NCBI GenBank assembly: GCA_902363575.1 | Contig: CABJAJ010000004.1 | Coordinates: 248,001-312,000, forward strand | Length of the DNA stretch: 64,000 nt | Direction of reading: 5' to 3' | Source of the DNA: Rikenellaceae bacterium | GTDB taxonomy: Bacteria; Bacteroidota; Bacteroidia; Bacteroidales; Rikenellaceae | Shown here: positions 31,317 through 41,418 of the stretch, one piece after another | Layout of the letters: each line of letters opens with the position of its first letter | Position numbering within the stretch: position 1 is the stretch's first letter | Notes under the pieces: model-generated | The model's input: the letters and a program-made list of their open reading frames with translations, nothing else | What the model was told of the DNA's origin: nothing | Database searches by the model: none | Made by a program: the position numbers and the translations under genes

Positions 31317-31898
31317 TCATCCCTTGCTCGGCGGCACGTGCATCAACCTGCGCCAACGCAGGTAGCCACCGACTGCCAGCACCGAGTAGAGCGCATACAA
31401 CCCGGCTGTGAAAGGAATCTCCTTGTAGAGATAAAGCCCCACGGTCAGCACATCGACCGCCAGCCAGACAAGCCATTGTTCGAGGTATTTGCGCGACAGC
31501 ATCCACATGGCCACCACCGAAAGGGCGGTGGTCAGGCTGTCCCAGAAAGGCACCGTGCTGTTGGTGAAGGTGGTCAGCAGCACGTAAATCGCAGCCTGTA
31601 CCGCCAGTCCGACGACGAGCAGCTGCACCCACAGCACTCCGGGTGTCGGGGCGATGCGGCCGCCCTGCCTGCTCTTGGGCGCACGGCGCCAGACGATCAG
31701 ACCGTAGAGCCCTGCCAGAACGTAATATCCGTTCATCGCGCAGTCGGCATACAGCCCCGCCTTGTAGTACAGCACCCCGTGCACGACGGGCATGACGAGC
31801 CCGACGAGCCATAGCCCGATATGGGCGCGGTATTCGAGCCACAGGTAGAGCAGTCCCAGGGCGATGCCGGTCAGTTGCAGGATGAGTTTGGCGTCCAT
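31317..31898 (-). CDS. pnuT: PnuC-family permease, probable thiamine transporter PnuT
   Basis: A 193-residue inner membrane protein with about seven helices of the PnuC family, including the family stretch KYLEQWLVWLAVDVLTVGLY. PnuC proteins carry nicotinamide riboside, but relatives under TPP riboswitches (PnuT) carry thiamine. Here the gene lies 13 bp after a TonB-dependent receptor whose leader is a TPP riboswitch, which makes thiamine the likely substrate. The family is seen in the sequence; the substrate is inferred from context. Confidence 0.88.
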   Translation of the reverse strand: MDAKLILQLTGIALGLLYLWLEYRAHIGLWLVGLVMPVVHGVLYYKAGLYADCAMNGYYVLAGLYGLIVWRRAPKSRQGGRIAPTPGVLWVQLLVVGLAVQAAIYVLLTTFTNSTVPFWDSLTTALSVVAMWMLSRKYLEQWLVWLAVDVLTVGLYLYKEIPFTAGLYALYSVLAVGGYLRWRRLMHVPPSKG

Positions 31899-31911
31899 GG
31901 CTTTAGGTTCG

Positions 31912-34194
31912 TCAGAAGCGCACGGTTACGTTGGCCAGCACGTTCAGCGGCGCCTGCGGGAAATAGAAGCTCTCGTTGATGCGCGACCCGTCCTCGAACG
32001 CCGAGGAGTATCCGTATCCGTTGTTGCAGTATTTCGTGTTGAAAAGGTTGTTGATCTGCAGTCCGAAGCGGACGCTTTTTATCGTTTTGGTGCGGAGCGT
32101 ATAACCCAGGTTGAGGTGGGTGACGCAATACCGGTCGAGCGTCATCTCTTCGATTTCGGCATTGGTCAGGTATTGTTTGCTGACATACTGTGTGTGCAGT
32201 ACGGCGTCGAATCCGCTGATGTGAAAATCGAACACAACGCCCGCGATGATACTCGGCGAATAGGCGATCGTCGTCGTTCCTAAGCGATTGACGCTTTCGC
32301 CTTTCCATTCCCAGTTGTCGGCATTGTCGTAGAGGGTCACATGCTCTTCGTAATTCTTGATGCGGTTCTGACTGAACGTGGCGTTGGCACCGAGTGTAAA
32401 CCAGCGGGTCGCCTGCCACGAAGCCGCGATCTCGATGCCCCGCCGGTAGCTGTCGGGAATGTTGCGGGCCAGTGCTTCGCCCGTGTCCGACACCTCGCCC
32501 GTCAGGATCAGTTGGTCTTTGTAGTCCATGTAGTAGAAATTGACATTGGCCGTGAAGCGGGGCGCCCGGTAGGTATAACCGAATTCCCAGTCGTTCAGGC
32601 GTTCGGACGTCGGGTAGTCGCCCGCTTTGGTGTCGGTGAAGTTGTTGCGCGTCGGCTCCTTCTGCGCGATGGCAAACGAGGCGTAAACGTTATGACGGTC
32701 GGCAAACGCGTAGCTGACGCCCGCTTTGGGGTTGAAGAAGTCGTAGGAACGGTGGATGTCGAGCAACTGCAGGGCTCCGGTCGTGTCGTCGTAATTGTCG
32801 TTTACTCCGGTGATTTTGTGGTGAATGTGCCGGTATTGCATATCACCGAAGATCGTCAGGCCGCGCGCCACCTCCCAGTTGATTTTGGCGAAGACGTTGG
32901 CGTCGTTCTTGGTCGTGGCATTGCGGTAATATTCGGTTTGGGGGAAGTCGGGCACTTTTTCCATGCCGAGAACCCGGCCCCAGTGTTCGCCGTCGTACAT
33001 ATTCCACGAAGCGCCCATCGAGAGCGAGAGATGCCCCGTAGTGTAGTTGGCCGACGCGACGATGCCGCCGAAATCGTTGTTCATGGATTTACGGCGGATG
33101 AGGTTGGTTTTGGATACTTCGATGCCGGCCACGTCGATGGGGGGAAGGTTGTATTTCTTCAGCTTCTGGTCGTTCTTGTAATTCTGATAGTAGCCGTCGC
33201 CGTAGGTGTAGTGCCCTGTCACGTTGAGCGACCAACGGTCGTTGAAACGGTGGCTGATAATCAGATGGTTGTTGATTTGCAGGTAGTTGTCCTTATGGTC
33301 GTCGTAGAAGCCAATGACCCCCCGTTTCGGGGATCCCCATTCGTCGAGGATCGGATTGCCCGCAGCGTCGTGGAGGTATCCGTAGATTTCGCCCTCGGGA
33401 TTATAGCGGCGGTTTTCGGCCATCTGGTCTTTCGTGAGACCGGTATAGGCGAGGTACACCTCGGCCTTGCCGCCGAACGAAAGCACTTTGACCATGGTGC
33501 GTCCGCTGTAATAACCGGCCTGGAACATATAGGATTTCAGGTCGGTGGAAGCGCGGTCCACATACCCGTCCGATCCGATATGGGAAACCCGTGCATCCAG
33601 CGCCCAGTGGCGACCCAGAAGACCGGACGAAATCTGCACGGCCTGCCTGTTGGTGTTGTAGGAGCCGTAGGACAGCGAAGCCGATCCGTTGAAGACGGTC
33701 GGAAGCGATTCGGTGGTCATGTTTACCGAGCCGCCGAAAGCGCCCGTGCCGTTGGTCGAAGTGCCGGCGCCGCGCTGGAATTGGAGCGACCCGACGGTCG
33801 ATGCCAGGTCGGGCGTGTCGTACCAATAGACCGAGTGGGTTTCGGCGTCGTTCATTGGCACGCCGTTCATGGTTACGTTGATGCGGGTAGCATCCGTTCC
33901 GCGCACCCGCATCGAGGTGCCGCCGATGCCCGTTCCCGCTTCGGAAGTCGCAACCACCGAAGGCATGGTTTGCAGCAGCCAGGGTATGTCCTGACCGAAG
34001 TTCTTGCGTGCGATCTCTTCGCGCGAGAGGTTGGCGTAGGCCACGGGCGTCTGGCGCGTCGCGCGCGTGGCGGTCACCTCGATCTGCTGGAGTTCGTACA
34101 TGCGCACGGAGTCCTGTTCGGACGGCTGCTGTGCTTTTGCGGGCAGCGCGCAGAGGAGCGCGACGATTCCCGCGGGGAGTAAAAACCTTTTCAT
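31912..34194 (-). CDS. TonB-dependent receptor, probably for thiamine
   Basis: A 760-residue outer membrane receptor. Residues 1-21 are a signal peptide (MKRFLLPAGIVALLCALPAKA). The region ELQQIEVTATRATRQTPVAYANLS is the TonB-box and plug start; the plug runs to ~150 (MRVRGTDATRINVTMNGVP), then about 22 barrel strands end in NVLANVTVRF. The start at 34194 follows a TPP riboswitch; the longer frame would run through the riboswitch and is rejected. With the PnuT-like gene it forms a TPP-repressed thiamine uptake operon of a kind known in Bacteroidetes. Confidence 0.92.
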   Translation of the reverse strand: MKRFLLPAGIVALLCALPAKAQQPSEQDSVRMYELQQIEVTATRATRQTPVAYANLSREEIARKNFGQDIPWLLQTMPSVVATSEAGTGIGGTSMRVRGTDATRINVTMNGVPMNDAETHSVYWYDTPDLASTVGSLQFQRGAGTSTNGTGAFGGSVNMTTESLPTVFNGSASLSYGSYNTNRQAVQISSGLLGRHWALDARVSHIGSDGYVDRASTDLKSYMFQAGYYSGRTMVKVLSFGGKAEVYLAYTGLTKDQMAENRRYNPEGEIYGYLHDAAGNPILDEWGSPKRGVIGFYDDHKDNYLQINNHLIISHRFNDRWSLNVTGHYTYGDGYYQNYKNDQKLKKYNLPPIDVAGIEVSKTNLIRRKSMNNDFGGIVASANYTTGHLSLSMGASWNMYDGEHWGRVLGMEKVPDFPQTEYYRNATTKNDANVFAKINWEVARGLTIFGDMQYRHIHHKITGVNDNYDDTTGALQLLDIHRSYDFFNPKAGVSYAFADRHNVYASFAIAQKEPTRNNFTDTKAGDYPTSERLNDWEFGYTYRAPRFTANVNFYYMDYKDQLILTGEVSDTGEALARNIPDSYRRGIEIAASWQATRWFTLGANATFSQNRIKNYEEHVTLYDNADNWEWKGESVNRLGTTTIAYSPSIIAGVVFDFHISGFDAVLHTQYVSKQYLTNAEIEEMTLDRYCVTHLNLGYTLRTKTIKSVRFGLQINNLFNTKYCNNGYGYSSAFEDGSRINESFYFPQAPLNVLANVTVRF

Positions 34195-34220
34195 CCTTTT
34201 TAAGTTTTGGTTAAGAACTG

Positions 34221-34318
34221 AAAAGGGGTATGTGTTCGGATTATGCGTCCCGGTCTCGGCATTACCCGTCTCCGGTACAATGGGTATAATCTCAGCCTGA
34301 TAGTAAGGCACCCCTTTG
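34221..34318 (-). promoter_or_regulatory. TPP riboswitch (THI element)
   Basis: Read on the minus strand, the element starts with AAAGGGGTGCC, then GGCTGAGA, TACCC and CGGGTAATGCCGAGACC, and closes with TACCCCTTTTC. These are the conserved THI-box blocks in the right order. The P1 stem pairs AAAGGGGT with ACCCCTTT. It lies 27-125 bases upstream of the TonB-dependent receptor start. Binding of thiamine pyrophosphate should reduce expression of the receptor and the PnuT-like permease. Recognition is by eye; an Infernal search with the Rfam TPP model would confirm it. Confidence 0.9.
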
Positions 34319-34329
34319 AATGGTCGGCG

Positions 34330-34337
34330 CAAATATA
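34330..34337 (-). promoter_or_regulatory. -7 box of the thiamine uptake operon
   Basis: TATATTTG on the minus strand, about 12 bases before the riboswitch begins, so transcription would start right at the P1 stem. Confidence 0.6.
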
Positions 34338-34549
34338 CGGATAATTCCGTTCCGCCCTAACTTTTCGTCGGATTTTTATTCGCTCCGGTTTGCCCGGGGC
34401 CGGCGGATGTGCCTTATCGGGGATTCGTGCGGCAAATGATCTCCGTCATGCTGTGCCGTATACCGCCGGCGAGCCGGTCGTCGGTTCGCCGTAACTCCCC
34501 GACAGCCTGCCCGGTGGCGGGTCTGAATACCTTGCCGTGACCGGCCCGT

Positions 34550-35614
34550 TCAGCAGGTGCCGAAGCGATAGACGATCTTCTGGCAGTAGAGCTCGCCCGG
34601 TTCGAGCAGCGGCGAGGGAAACTCGGGCCGATTGACCGCGTCGGGGTAGTTCTGACATTCGAGCGCAACGCCGGCATGGTTCGCGTACCGCCCGCCCGAA
34701 AGGGTTTCCGGACAGCCTCCGGCGAGCCGGTTGCCGGTATAGAGCATCACGCCCGGCTGCGAGGTGAGCACTTCGACCCGGCGGCCCGACCGGAGTTCGC
34801 GCAGCTCGGCGGCTTCCGCAAGGATGTTGGGCCGCCAGCCGTCGATCGGGAAGGGGTGGTCGTATCCCCCGAAATCGCGGATGCGGTCGAACGTCGCGTC
34901 GATGCCGTCACCCAGTCGGCGGAATGCGGTAAAATCCGCCGGCGTGCCCGCCACTTCGAGCATCCGGCCCGTGGGGAGCTGTTGTTCGTCCATCTCGAGC
35001 ACGCGGCTCGCACGCAGGCGCAGTTCGTGGTCGAGCACGCTGCCGCTCCCTTCGCCCGCGAGGTTGAAATAGATGTGGCTGGTCAGATTGACGGGCGTGG
35101 TGCGGTCGGTGCGGGCCAGGTAGGTGATTTCGAGCGTATGGTCGTCATCGAAGTCGAAGATCGCCTCCGCAGCCAGCTCGCCGGGATAGCCCTGGTCGTC
35201 CGCCTCCGAGAGCAGCGACATGACCACGCGATTGGTCTCCACGCGGCTTTCCCACAGGCGGTTGCCGAAACCTTTCGTTCCGCCGTGCATGTGATTGACC
35301 CCGCTGTTTACCTCCAGCCGGTACGCTCTGCCTTCGACGGTCATGCGGCCGTAGCCGATGCGGTTGGCCACGCGGCCGACGGTTTTTCCCATCGAGGCCG
35401 CGTCGCCCAGGTAGTCGAGCGGATGGCGGTAACCCAGCACGACCTCGTCCGTGCGCCCTTCCCTGTCGGGCATCCGAGCCCCGACGACGGCCGCCCCGAG
35501 GTTTGAGAGCCGCACTTCGGCTCCGTCGGAGCTGCGCATGGTGTAGAGGACGACGGCTTCGCCGTCGGGGGTGAGGCCCCAGAGATGCTGTTCGATTTCC
35601 ATAGGACTATTCAA
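34550..35614 (-). CDS. galM: Aldose 1-epimerase (galactose mutarotase)
   Basis: A 354-residue enzyme interconverting alpha and beta anomers of galactose and related sugars. Family marks are [18 protein letters not shown] near the N-terminus, [23 protein letters not shown] with its catalytic histidine, and [13 protein letters not shown]. The catalytic glutamate is near [14 protein letters not shown]. It overlaps the end of gltX by 8 bp when started at 35614; ATG 35602 is an alternative. The pairing with gltX is probably only positional. Confidence 0.93.
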   Translation of the reverse strand: MNSPMEIEQHLWGLTPDGEAVVLYTMRSSDGAEVRLSNLGAAVVGARMPDREGRTDEVVLGYRHPLDYLGDAASMGKTVGRVANRIGYGRMTVEGRAYRLEVNSGVNHMHGGTKGFGNRLWESRVETNRVVMSLLSEADDQGYPGELAAEAIFDFDDDHTLEITYLARTDRTTPVNLTSHIYFNLAGEGSGSVLDHELRLRASRVLEMDEQQLPTGRMLEVAGTPADFTAFRRLGDGIDATFDRIRDFGGYDHPFPIDGWRPNILAEAAELRELRSGRRVEVLTSQPGVMLYTGNRLAGGCPETLSGGRYANHAGVALECQNYPDAVNRPEFPSPLLEPGELYCQKIVYRFGTC

Positions 35615-37139
35615 ATGGTTGCAGCGTATCCACCAGCTTGTCGATGCGGCGAAGCGTCTCTTCCCGGCCGATGAACGAAGTGACGTCGTACATGCCCGGC
35701 CCCTTGCCTGCGCCGACGAGCGCCAGGCGCAGCGTATTCATCACCTGTCCCGTCGGATAGCCGCGCTTCGCGATCCAGCCGTGGACGATCCGCTCGGTGT
35801 TTTCCTGCGAGAAATCGTCGATTGCGGCCAGCACTCCGCGCAGTTCCTTGAGGATGCGGGGATTTTCACCTTTCCAGAATTTGCGGGCCTGTTTCTCCTC
35901 GTACTCCGTCGGCGCGACGAAGAAGAACGAGATGAGCTCCCACAGTTCGGTGGTGAGCGACGCGCGTTCCTTCATGATGCCGGCGGCGCGGCCCGCCCGC
36001 TCGTCCGACACTTCGACGCCATGGGCGCGCAGGAGGGGTTGACAGATTGCGGCCAGTTCCGGGTCGCTGAGGCGGTGGAGGTATTGGGCGTTGAACCAGC
36101 GGGCCTTGTCGGGCTGGAAGCGGGCGCCCGATTTGGATACCCGGTCGAGCGAAAAGGCGTCGATCAGCTCCGCCATCGTGAAAAGCTCCTGTTCGGTGCC
36201 GGGGTTCCACCCCAGCAGGGCCAGCATGTTGATGAACGCTTCGGGCAGGTAGCCGTCCTCGCGGTAGCCGCGGGCCGTTTCGCCCGTTGGCGACTGCCAG
36301 AAGAGCGGGAAGACCGGGAAGCCCATCTTGTCGCCGTCGCGTTTGGAGAGCTTGCCGCCGCCGGTGGGTTTCAGCAGCAGGGGCAGGTGGGCGAATTCCG
36401 GCTGCGAGTCCGTCCAGCCGAAAGCCCGGTAGAGCAGATAGTGCAGCGGCAGCGAGGGTAGCCACTCCTCGCCCCGGATGACGTGGGTGATCTCCATGAG
36501 GTGATCGTCCACGATGTTGGCCAGGTGGTAGGTGGGGAGCGCGTCGGCCGATTTGTAGAGCACCTTGTCGTCGAGCGTCGAGGTATTGACCTCCACCTCG
36601 CCGCGGATCAGGTCGTGCATCCGCACGATTTCGTTCTCGGGCGTGCGGAAACGGACGACCCACTGGTCGCCGCGGGCGATGCGGGCTTCGACCTCTTCGG
36701 CGGGCAGGGCGAGCGAGGTGGCCAGGCGGCCGCGCACGGCGTAGTTGTAGGCGAAGGCTTCGCCACGAGATTCGGCATCGCGGCGCAGGGCCTCCAGCTC
36801 CTCGGCCGTATCGAAGGCATAATAGGCCCATCCGTCCCGTACGAGCTGGCGGGCGTATCGGAGGTAGAGTTCCCGTCGCTCGCTCTGCCGGTAGGGGGCG
36901 TGGGGGCCTCCGACTCCGACCCCTTCGTCGATTTCGATGCCGCACCAGGCGAGCGAGCGGAGGATGTACTCCTCGGCTCCCGGCACGAAACGCTGGGAGT
37001 CGGTGTCCTCGATGCGCAGGATCATGGCGCCTCCGTGTTTGCGGGCGAACAGGTAGTTATAGAGCGCGGTGCGGACCCCGCCGATATGCAGCGGTCCCGT
37101 GGGGCTGGGTGCGAAGCGCACCCGGACAGGTCTTGACAT
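35607..37139 (-). CDS. gltX: Glutamyl-tRNA synthetase
   Basis: A 510-residue class I synthetase charging tRNA-Glu. Signatures are [13 protein letters not shown] at residues 9-21 and KLSKR at 263-267. The C-terminal ~180 residues are the helical anticodon-binding domain. The start at 37139 ([11 protein letters not shown]) fits the family; an in-frame ATG four codons upstream is possible. It overlaps or abuts the small membrane protein gene upstream and galM downstream, in a minus-strand run. Confidence 0.97.
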   Translation of the reverse strand: MSRPVRVRFAPSPTGPLHIGGVRTALYNYLFARKHGGAMILRIEDTDSQRFVPGAEEYILRSLAWCGIEIDEGVGVGGPHAPYRQSERRELYLRYARQLVRDGWAYYAFDTAEELEALRRDAESRGEAFAYNYAVRGRLATSLALPAEEVEARIARGDQWVVRFRTPENEIVRMHDLIRGEVEVNTSTLDDKVLYKSADALPTYHLANIVDDHLMEITHVIRGEEWLPSLPLHYLLYRAFGWTDSQPEFAHLPLLLKPTGGGKLSKRDGDKMGFPVFPLFWQSPTGETARGYREDGYLPEAFINMLALLGWNPGTEQELFTMAELIDAFSLDRVSKSGARFQPDKARWFNAQYLHRLSDPELAAICQPLLRAHGVEVSDERAGRAAGIMKERASLTTELWELISFFFVAPTEYEEKQARKFWKGENPRILKELRGVLAAIDDFSQENTERIVHGWIAKRGYPTGQVMNTLRLALVGAGKGPGMYDVTSFIGREETLRRIDKLVDTLQPFE

Positions 37140-37140
37140 A

Positions 37141-37383
37141 TTAGGATTCAAATTTGGATTGTTGTCGTTGTCGTTGTTCCTTGCGGTAAACCCGGAAATA
37201 GTGCCGGGATCCCGCGATCAGCAGATAAAGCGTCAGTCCGACGGGCAGAACCAGAGAAGCCCAGAGCAGAATCACCACCATTCCGCGATTCCGAATCAGG
37301 GAGGTCGCCATTCCCCAGAGGATGACGCCCTGCCAATACCTTGCTCCTATGGCGATCAACCTCTCTTTCGTCTTGTCCGTCAT
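37141..37383 (-). CDS. Small membrane protein of unknown function
   Basis: An 80-residue protein with two hydrophobic segments (about 15-31 and 35-57) and a basic, Gln-rich tail ([12 protein letters not shown]). No family is recognised. It fits the gap between gltX and the SIMPL gene (4 bp from the SIMPL stop, touching the gltX start), which argues that it is a real gene of the operon. Confidence 0.65.
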   Translation of the reverse strand: MTDKTKERLIAIGARYWQGVILWGMATSLIRNRGMVVILLWASLVLPVGLTLYLLIAGSRHYFRVYRKEQRQRQQSKFES

Positions 37384-37387
37384 CGAT

Positions 37388-38116
37388 CTACCTCACCCGG
37401 TATTCGACCCGCATGGTGATGCGGGCCTTTTTCTGGCGGCTCGAAGTGTTGAACGATCCGCCGGCCGAAAACTCCTCGTTGGTGTTGGCCCCCGTGATCT
37501 GGAAAACGCCCATGCGGGCCGAGGCGACACCGCCGATCTTCGCTCCGGCGTTGCGGGCGATCTTGTCGGCGCGGATGCGTGCGTCGGCCGAGGCTTTCTC
37601 GATCAGGCCGAGCTTCACGTCGTCGAGCCGGGTATAGTAGTAGTCGGGCTGCGAGGCTTCGATCGAGACGCCCTGAGCGATGAGCGAAGAAATCTCCCGC
37701 GAAATGTTCTCCACGGCCTCCACATCGCGCGACTCGATGGTGAAGCCCTGTGTCAGCCGGTATCCGGTGAAGCGCTGCCCGGCCCAGTTGCCGTTGGCAT
37801 AGATGCTTTCGTACTGTTTGTTCACGTTCACGAACTCGAAGACGACGGCCTCCGCGGGGATGCCGCGCATGGCGATGTAGTCGCTCACCTTGCGCTTGCT
37901 TGCCTCGATTTGGGCATAGCCCTGCTCGACGTTGGACGATTCGGCGGTGACCATGCCCCGCCAGACGATCAGGTCGGAGGTGAACTCCGTCTCGCCCAGG
38001 CCGGTGACCACGATGCGGTCCTGCGTGCGGTATTTGTAGGTGTACGATTTGCCCAGCACCCATGCGCTCAGCAGGATGGCGAGCCCGATGACGAGGTATT
38101 TCCCGATCGCTTTCAT
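37388..38116 (-). CDS. SIMPL domain protein (DUF541)
   Basis: A 242-residue protein with an N-terminal membrane anchor or signal (residues ~7-21, YLVIGLAILLSAWVLGKSY) and a SIMPL (DUF541) domain exported to the periplasm. Family marks are VVTGLGETEFTSDLIVW, GYRLTQGFTIESRDVEAV and SARMGVFQITGANT. The role of SIMPL proteins is not settled; some bind the envelope or counter oxidative stress. It lies 18 bp downstream of ychF and upstream of the small membrane protein gene. Confidence 0.85.
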   Translation of the reverse strand: MKAIGKYLVIGLAILLSAWVLGKSYTYKYRTQDRIVVTGLGETEFTSDLIVWRGMVTAESSNVEQGYAQIEASKRKVSDYIAMRGIPAEAVVFEFVNVNKQYESIYANGNWAGQRFTGYRLTQGFTIESRDVEAVENISREISSLIAQGVSIEASQPDYYYTRLDDVKLGLIEKASADARIRADKIARNAGAKIGGVASARMGVFQITGANTNEEFSAGGSFNTSSRQKKARITMRVEYRVR

Positions 38117-38134
38117 ATTCCGGTTTTTTAAGGT

Positions 38135-39235
38135 TTATACATTGAAAAGGAAATGCATGATATCCCCGTCCTGCACCACGTACTCCTTGCCTTCGACGCC
38201 GATGCGGCCGGCGTCGCGGCAGGCTTTCTCCGATCCGAGCGTCACGTAATCGTCGTACTTGATGACCTCGGCGCGGATGAAGCCCCGCTCGAAGTCGGTG
38301 TGGATGATGCCGGCGGCCTGCGGCGCTTTCGCACCCTTGCGGTAGGTCCAGGCCCGCGATTCGTCCGCACCGGTGGTGAAGAACGTCTCCAGATCGAGCA
38401 ATTTGTAGGCCGCTTTAATCAGCCGCTCGACGCCCGACTCTTCGAGCCCCATCGCCTCGAGGAACATCTGCCGCTCGTCGTAGTTTTCCAGCTCGGCGAT
38501 TTCGGCTTCGGAAGCCGCCGCAACCACGAGCATTTCGGCCTGTTCGTCGGCGATGGCCGTCCGCACCGCCTCGGTATGGGCGTTGCCCGTGACGGCGCTC
38601 GCCTCGTCCACGTTGCAGACGTAGAGTACCGGTTTGTCCGTGAGCAGGTTCAGGTCGGCGACCAGCCTGCGGTCCTCCTTTTCGAGCATAACCGTGCGTG
38701 CGCTGCGGCCCTGCTCGAGCGCGGTTTTGTACTGGAGCAGCAGTTCCACCTGCCGCCGCGCCGCCTTGTCGCCTCCGACGGCGGCCTGTTTCTGGGTTTT
38801 GCCCAGACGGTTTTCGATGGTTTCGAGGTCTTTGAGCTGCAGCTCGGTGTCGATGATCCCCTTGTCGCGCACGGGGTCGATCGTCCCGTCCACATGGGTG
38901 ATGTTGTCGTTCTCGAAGCAGCGCAGCACATGGATGATCGCATGGGTGTTGCGGATGTTGGCCAGGAACTTGTTGCCCAGCCCCTCGCCCTGCGAGGCTC
39001 CCTTGACCAGTCCGGCGATATCCACGATCTCGATGGTGGTCGGAACGACCCGTCGGGGCTTGTCGATCTCGGTCAGGCGGACGAGCCTCCGGTCGGGAAC
39101 GGTGATGACGCCGACGTTCGGTTCGATGGTGCAGAATGGAAAGTTGGCCGCCTGCGCCTTGGCATTGGACAGGCAGTTGAAAAGGGTCGATTTACCCACG
39201 TTAGGCAATCCTACGATGCCGCATTGTAAAGCCAT
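38135..39235 (-). CDS. ychF: Redox-regulated ATPase YchF
   Basis: A 366-residue Obg-family P-loop protein that prefers ATP and binds ribosomes. Motifs: GLPNVGKST at 8-16, DIAGLVKGAS (G3), and NVDE in place of NKxD, which explains the ATP preference. There is an internal coiled coil (~130-180) and a C-terminal TGS domain whose end (DGDIMHFLFNV) is typical. A -7 box at 39352 implies a ~110-base 5' leader. Confidence 0.97.
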   Translation of the reverse strand: MALQCGIVGLPNVGKSTLFNCLSNAKAQAANFPFCTIEPNVGVITVPDRRLVRLTEIDKPRRVVPTTIEIVDIAGLVKGASQGEGLGNKFLANIRNTHAIIHVLRCFENDNITHVDGTIDPVRDKGIIDTELQLKDLETIENRLGKTQKQAAVGGDKAARRQVELLLQYKTALEQGRSARTVMLEKEDRRLVADLNLLTDKPVLYVCNVDEASAVTGNAHTEAVRTAIADEQAEMLVVAAASEAEIAELENYDERQMFLEAMGLEESGVERLIKAAYKLLDLETFFTTGADESRAWTYRKGAKAPQAAGIIHTDFERGFIRAEVIKYDDYVTLGSEKACRDAGRIGVEGKEYVVQDGDIMHFLFNV

Positions 39236-39351
39236 ATTTCGTTATCTCTCTTTGTGTTCGGTCAATTGTCCGTATGGACGCGCTGCGTCGGCGGGCAGCG
39301 GAATCGGGCATACATCCTCATCCGGCCTGACGCACGGCAGCTTAGCGTATG

Positions 39352-39359
39352 CAAAGATA
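39352..39359 (-). promoter_or_regulatory. Probable -7 box of ychF
   Basis: TATCTTTG on the minus strand, about 117 bases upstream of the ychF start. No closer match is seen in the gap. Confidence 0.4.
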
Positions 39360-39466
39360 CGCATTTCTTCCCGGATTGGTTCGGCTTAGCGGCAAGGATC
39401 GCGAAGTTCGGGGTCGTCCCGGCCCGGCGGAGCGGGTTCGGGCCGGTTTCCCGGCTCCGTGTCCGC

Positions 39467-40657
39467 TCACTCCATGTAACCCGCAACGGTCATCGGCTCG
39501 TCGCCGACCCGGGCGGTTATTTCCGTTTGTTCGCCGCAGGCGTTTTCATAGCGGAAGGTGTAGCATCCGCCCTTCTCGAGCAGGAATTCGAGCACGTCGT
39601 TCATATCCTGCCGCGGGCCCGCGGTGCGGCCTCCTCCCGTCTGCTCCGTGCCGCGGAAAACATCGACGTTGGCTGCGACGCGGTCGCCCGACTGCCCGCA
39701 GCGGTTGCGGTCGTGCCACATCACGAAGCGGACGCGGGTATGGGTGCCCGCCTTCATCCGTTGTTCGGCCTGCTGCGCATAGCGTTCCACATAGCTGCGG
39801 GTCACTTCGACGGCGTGCACGTCGCGCGAATCTTCATTCCAGACCATCGGAAACCATTCCCCCGTCGGGCGGTAGGAGACTGCATAGATCGCATGGGCGC
39901 GGTCGCCCGGCGTCGCCTGTCCGGCGTCGGCCAGGAACCACGGCTTGTCGATGCCGACGAAATAGTACTCCGTGAAGTGCCACTCGCCATCGATCCAGAC
40001 CTCCGTCCAACTGTGGTTGCCCCGGTCGTCGTGCCATGCGGCGGTGCCGGCGAAGCGGGCCGGAATCCCGACGGCCCGCAGCGCGTCCACCAGCAGGATC
40101 GAAAGCCCCGTGCAGGAGGCCATGTGCTGACGCATCGACTCCGAGGGATTCTGGTTGGTTTTCTCGCGCAGGGTGTTGTACTCCACCTCCACGATGCGGG
40201 GGATGCGGCGGTTTACGGAGTCGATTGCGGCCCGCATGTCCGTGCATTCCGCCGCCACCGGCGCGAAAAGCGCATAGAAACCCTTGCGCCACGCTTCGCG
40301 TACCTCGTCCGCGACGGCATAGGGGAGCACTTCGTTCAGGAACACCGAATCGGGAAGCGCCCCGGCCCACGGGAAACGTTCCCGCGCGAGGTAGGCGTAT
40401 TCGACGTTTTCACGCAGGATCCCGAGGTCGAGCGTGTCCAAGTCGCCCTGCGGCATGTGGGCGAGCAGATAGGCCATGCCTTCTCGCCGGGAGGCAGGAG
40501 TTTCGGCCAGCAGACGGCGCAGGTCGCAGGCACGGTCGCCCGCGCGGGAAAATGCGCTGTCGAGCAGCCTGTCGTAAGTTGCGGGAACACCGGCTCCGTA
40601 GCGGCTGCCGGTGCAGGCGGCCGCTGCCAGGCAAAGCAGCAGGATCAGTCGTTTCAT
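39467..40657 (-). CDS. Transglutaminase-like domain lipoprotein
   Basis: A 396-residue protein with a lipoprotein signal (MKRLILLLCLAAAAC, cysteine 15). The middle holds a transglutaminase-like core with the expected triad: C182 in MASCTGLS, H215 in GNHSWTEVW and D224 in WIDGEWH. A C-terminal beta-rich domain of ~100 residues follows. It probably acts in the periplasm or on the outer membrane as a peptidase or cross-linker. The start at 40657 is 2 bp after the cutC stop, so the pair is likely co-transcribed; the longer upstream frame is a shadow of cutC. Confidence 0.85.
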   Translation of the reverse strand: MKRLILLLCLAAAACTGSRYGAGVPATYDRLLDSAFSRAGDRACDLRRLLAETPASRREGMAYLLAHMPQGDLDTLDLGILRENVEYAYLARERFPWAGALPDSVFLNEVLPYAVADEVREAWRKGFYALFAPVAAECTDMRAAIDSVNRRIPRIVEVEYNTLREKTNQNPSESMRQHMASCTGLSILLVDALRAVGIPARFAGTAAWHDDRGNHSWTEVWIDGEWHFTEYYFVGIDKPWFLADAGQATPGDRAHAIYAVSYRPTGEWFPMVWNEDSRDVHAVEVTRSYVERYAQQAEQRMKAGTHTRVRFVMWHDRNRCGQSGDRVAANVDVFRGTEQTGGGRTAGPRQDMNDVLEFLLEKGGCYTFRYENACGEQTEITARVGDEPMTVAGYME

Positions 40658-40659
40658 GG

Positions 40660-41400
40660 TTATCGGGTCAGTTGGTTGAGGATCGCGCGGATCGTTTCTT
40701 CGTCGGCTTCGGCCACGTCGTAGTCCGGAACACCGGGCAGGCCCATCGGAACCCCGTCCCGACGGTAAACCATGCCGCTCGGACGGTAGCGGCGGGCGCT
40801 GAAATGGATCGCGTCCACACCCGCCTCGGCGAGCAGGCGGGCGTTGTCGGGACTGACGCCGCTTCCGGCCATGATTTCGATGCGGCCTTCGGCCCGGCGC
40901 ACCATTTTCCGAATGGTCGGCAGCCCCTCCGCTGCGGTTTGGCATCCGCCCGAGGTGAGGATGCGGCGACAGCCCGCGGCGAGGATGTCGCCGACCGCTT
41001 CGACCGGGTCGGGCGTGAGGTCTGCGGCCCGGTGGAAGGTGACCTCCATCGCACCGGCGGCTGCGACCAGCTCGGCGGTCCGCTCCGTGTCGATGCGGCC
41101 GTCGGGGAGCAGCAGCCCCAGCACTACGGCATCGGCGCCGCATGAGCGGGCGTACTCGATGTCGAGCCGCATCTGGTCGAACTCCTGCGCGGTATAGAGG
41201 AAGTCGCCGCCCCGCGGACGGATCATCACGGCGAGTTCGAGTCCGGGGATGCTGCGGGCCATGCGCACGGCAGCCGCCGACGGAGTCGTGCCGCCTTCGC
41301 AGGGCGAGGCGCAAAGTTCCACACGGGTCATGCCGGCACGCGCAGCGGCGCGGCAGGATTCGACCGTGTAGGCGCAGAGTTCGGTTTCGATGGGAAGCAT
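40660..41400 (-). CDS. cutC: CutC family protein
   Basis: A 246-residue TIM-barrel protein of the CutC family. It was named for copper homeostasis, although that role is disputed and its enzymatic activity is unknown. Family marks are RVELCASPCEGGTTPS, VMIRPRGGDFLYT, VTFHRAAD and LTSGGC. The start is placed at 41400 (MLPIETEL) because a clear -7 box sits at 41419-41426, which would fall inside the gene if it began at the ATG at 41421. This is the last clearly core gene before the mobile element. Confidence 0.93.
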   Translation of the reverse strand: MLPIETELCAYTVESCRAAARAGMTRVELCASPCEGGTTPSAAAVRMARSIPGLELAVMIRPRGGDFLYTAQEFDQMRLDIEYARSCGADAVVLGLLLPDGRIDTERTAELVAAAGAMEVTFHRAADLTPDPVEAVGDILAAGCRRILTSGGCQTAAEGLPTIRKMVRRAEGRIEIMAGSGVSPDNARLLAEAGVDAIHFSARRYRPSGMVYRRDGVPMGLPGVPDYDVAEADEETIRAILNQLTR

Positions 41401-41418
41401 CTTCGCGTGTTGGGTTTT

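Noticed and set aside
31317..31898. PnuC as a nicotinamide riboside transporter
   Set aside because: The TPP riboswitch and the TonB-dependent receptor in the same operon point to thiamine; no NAD-salvage gene is adjacent.
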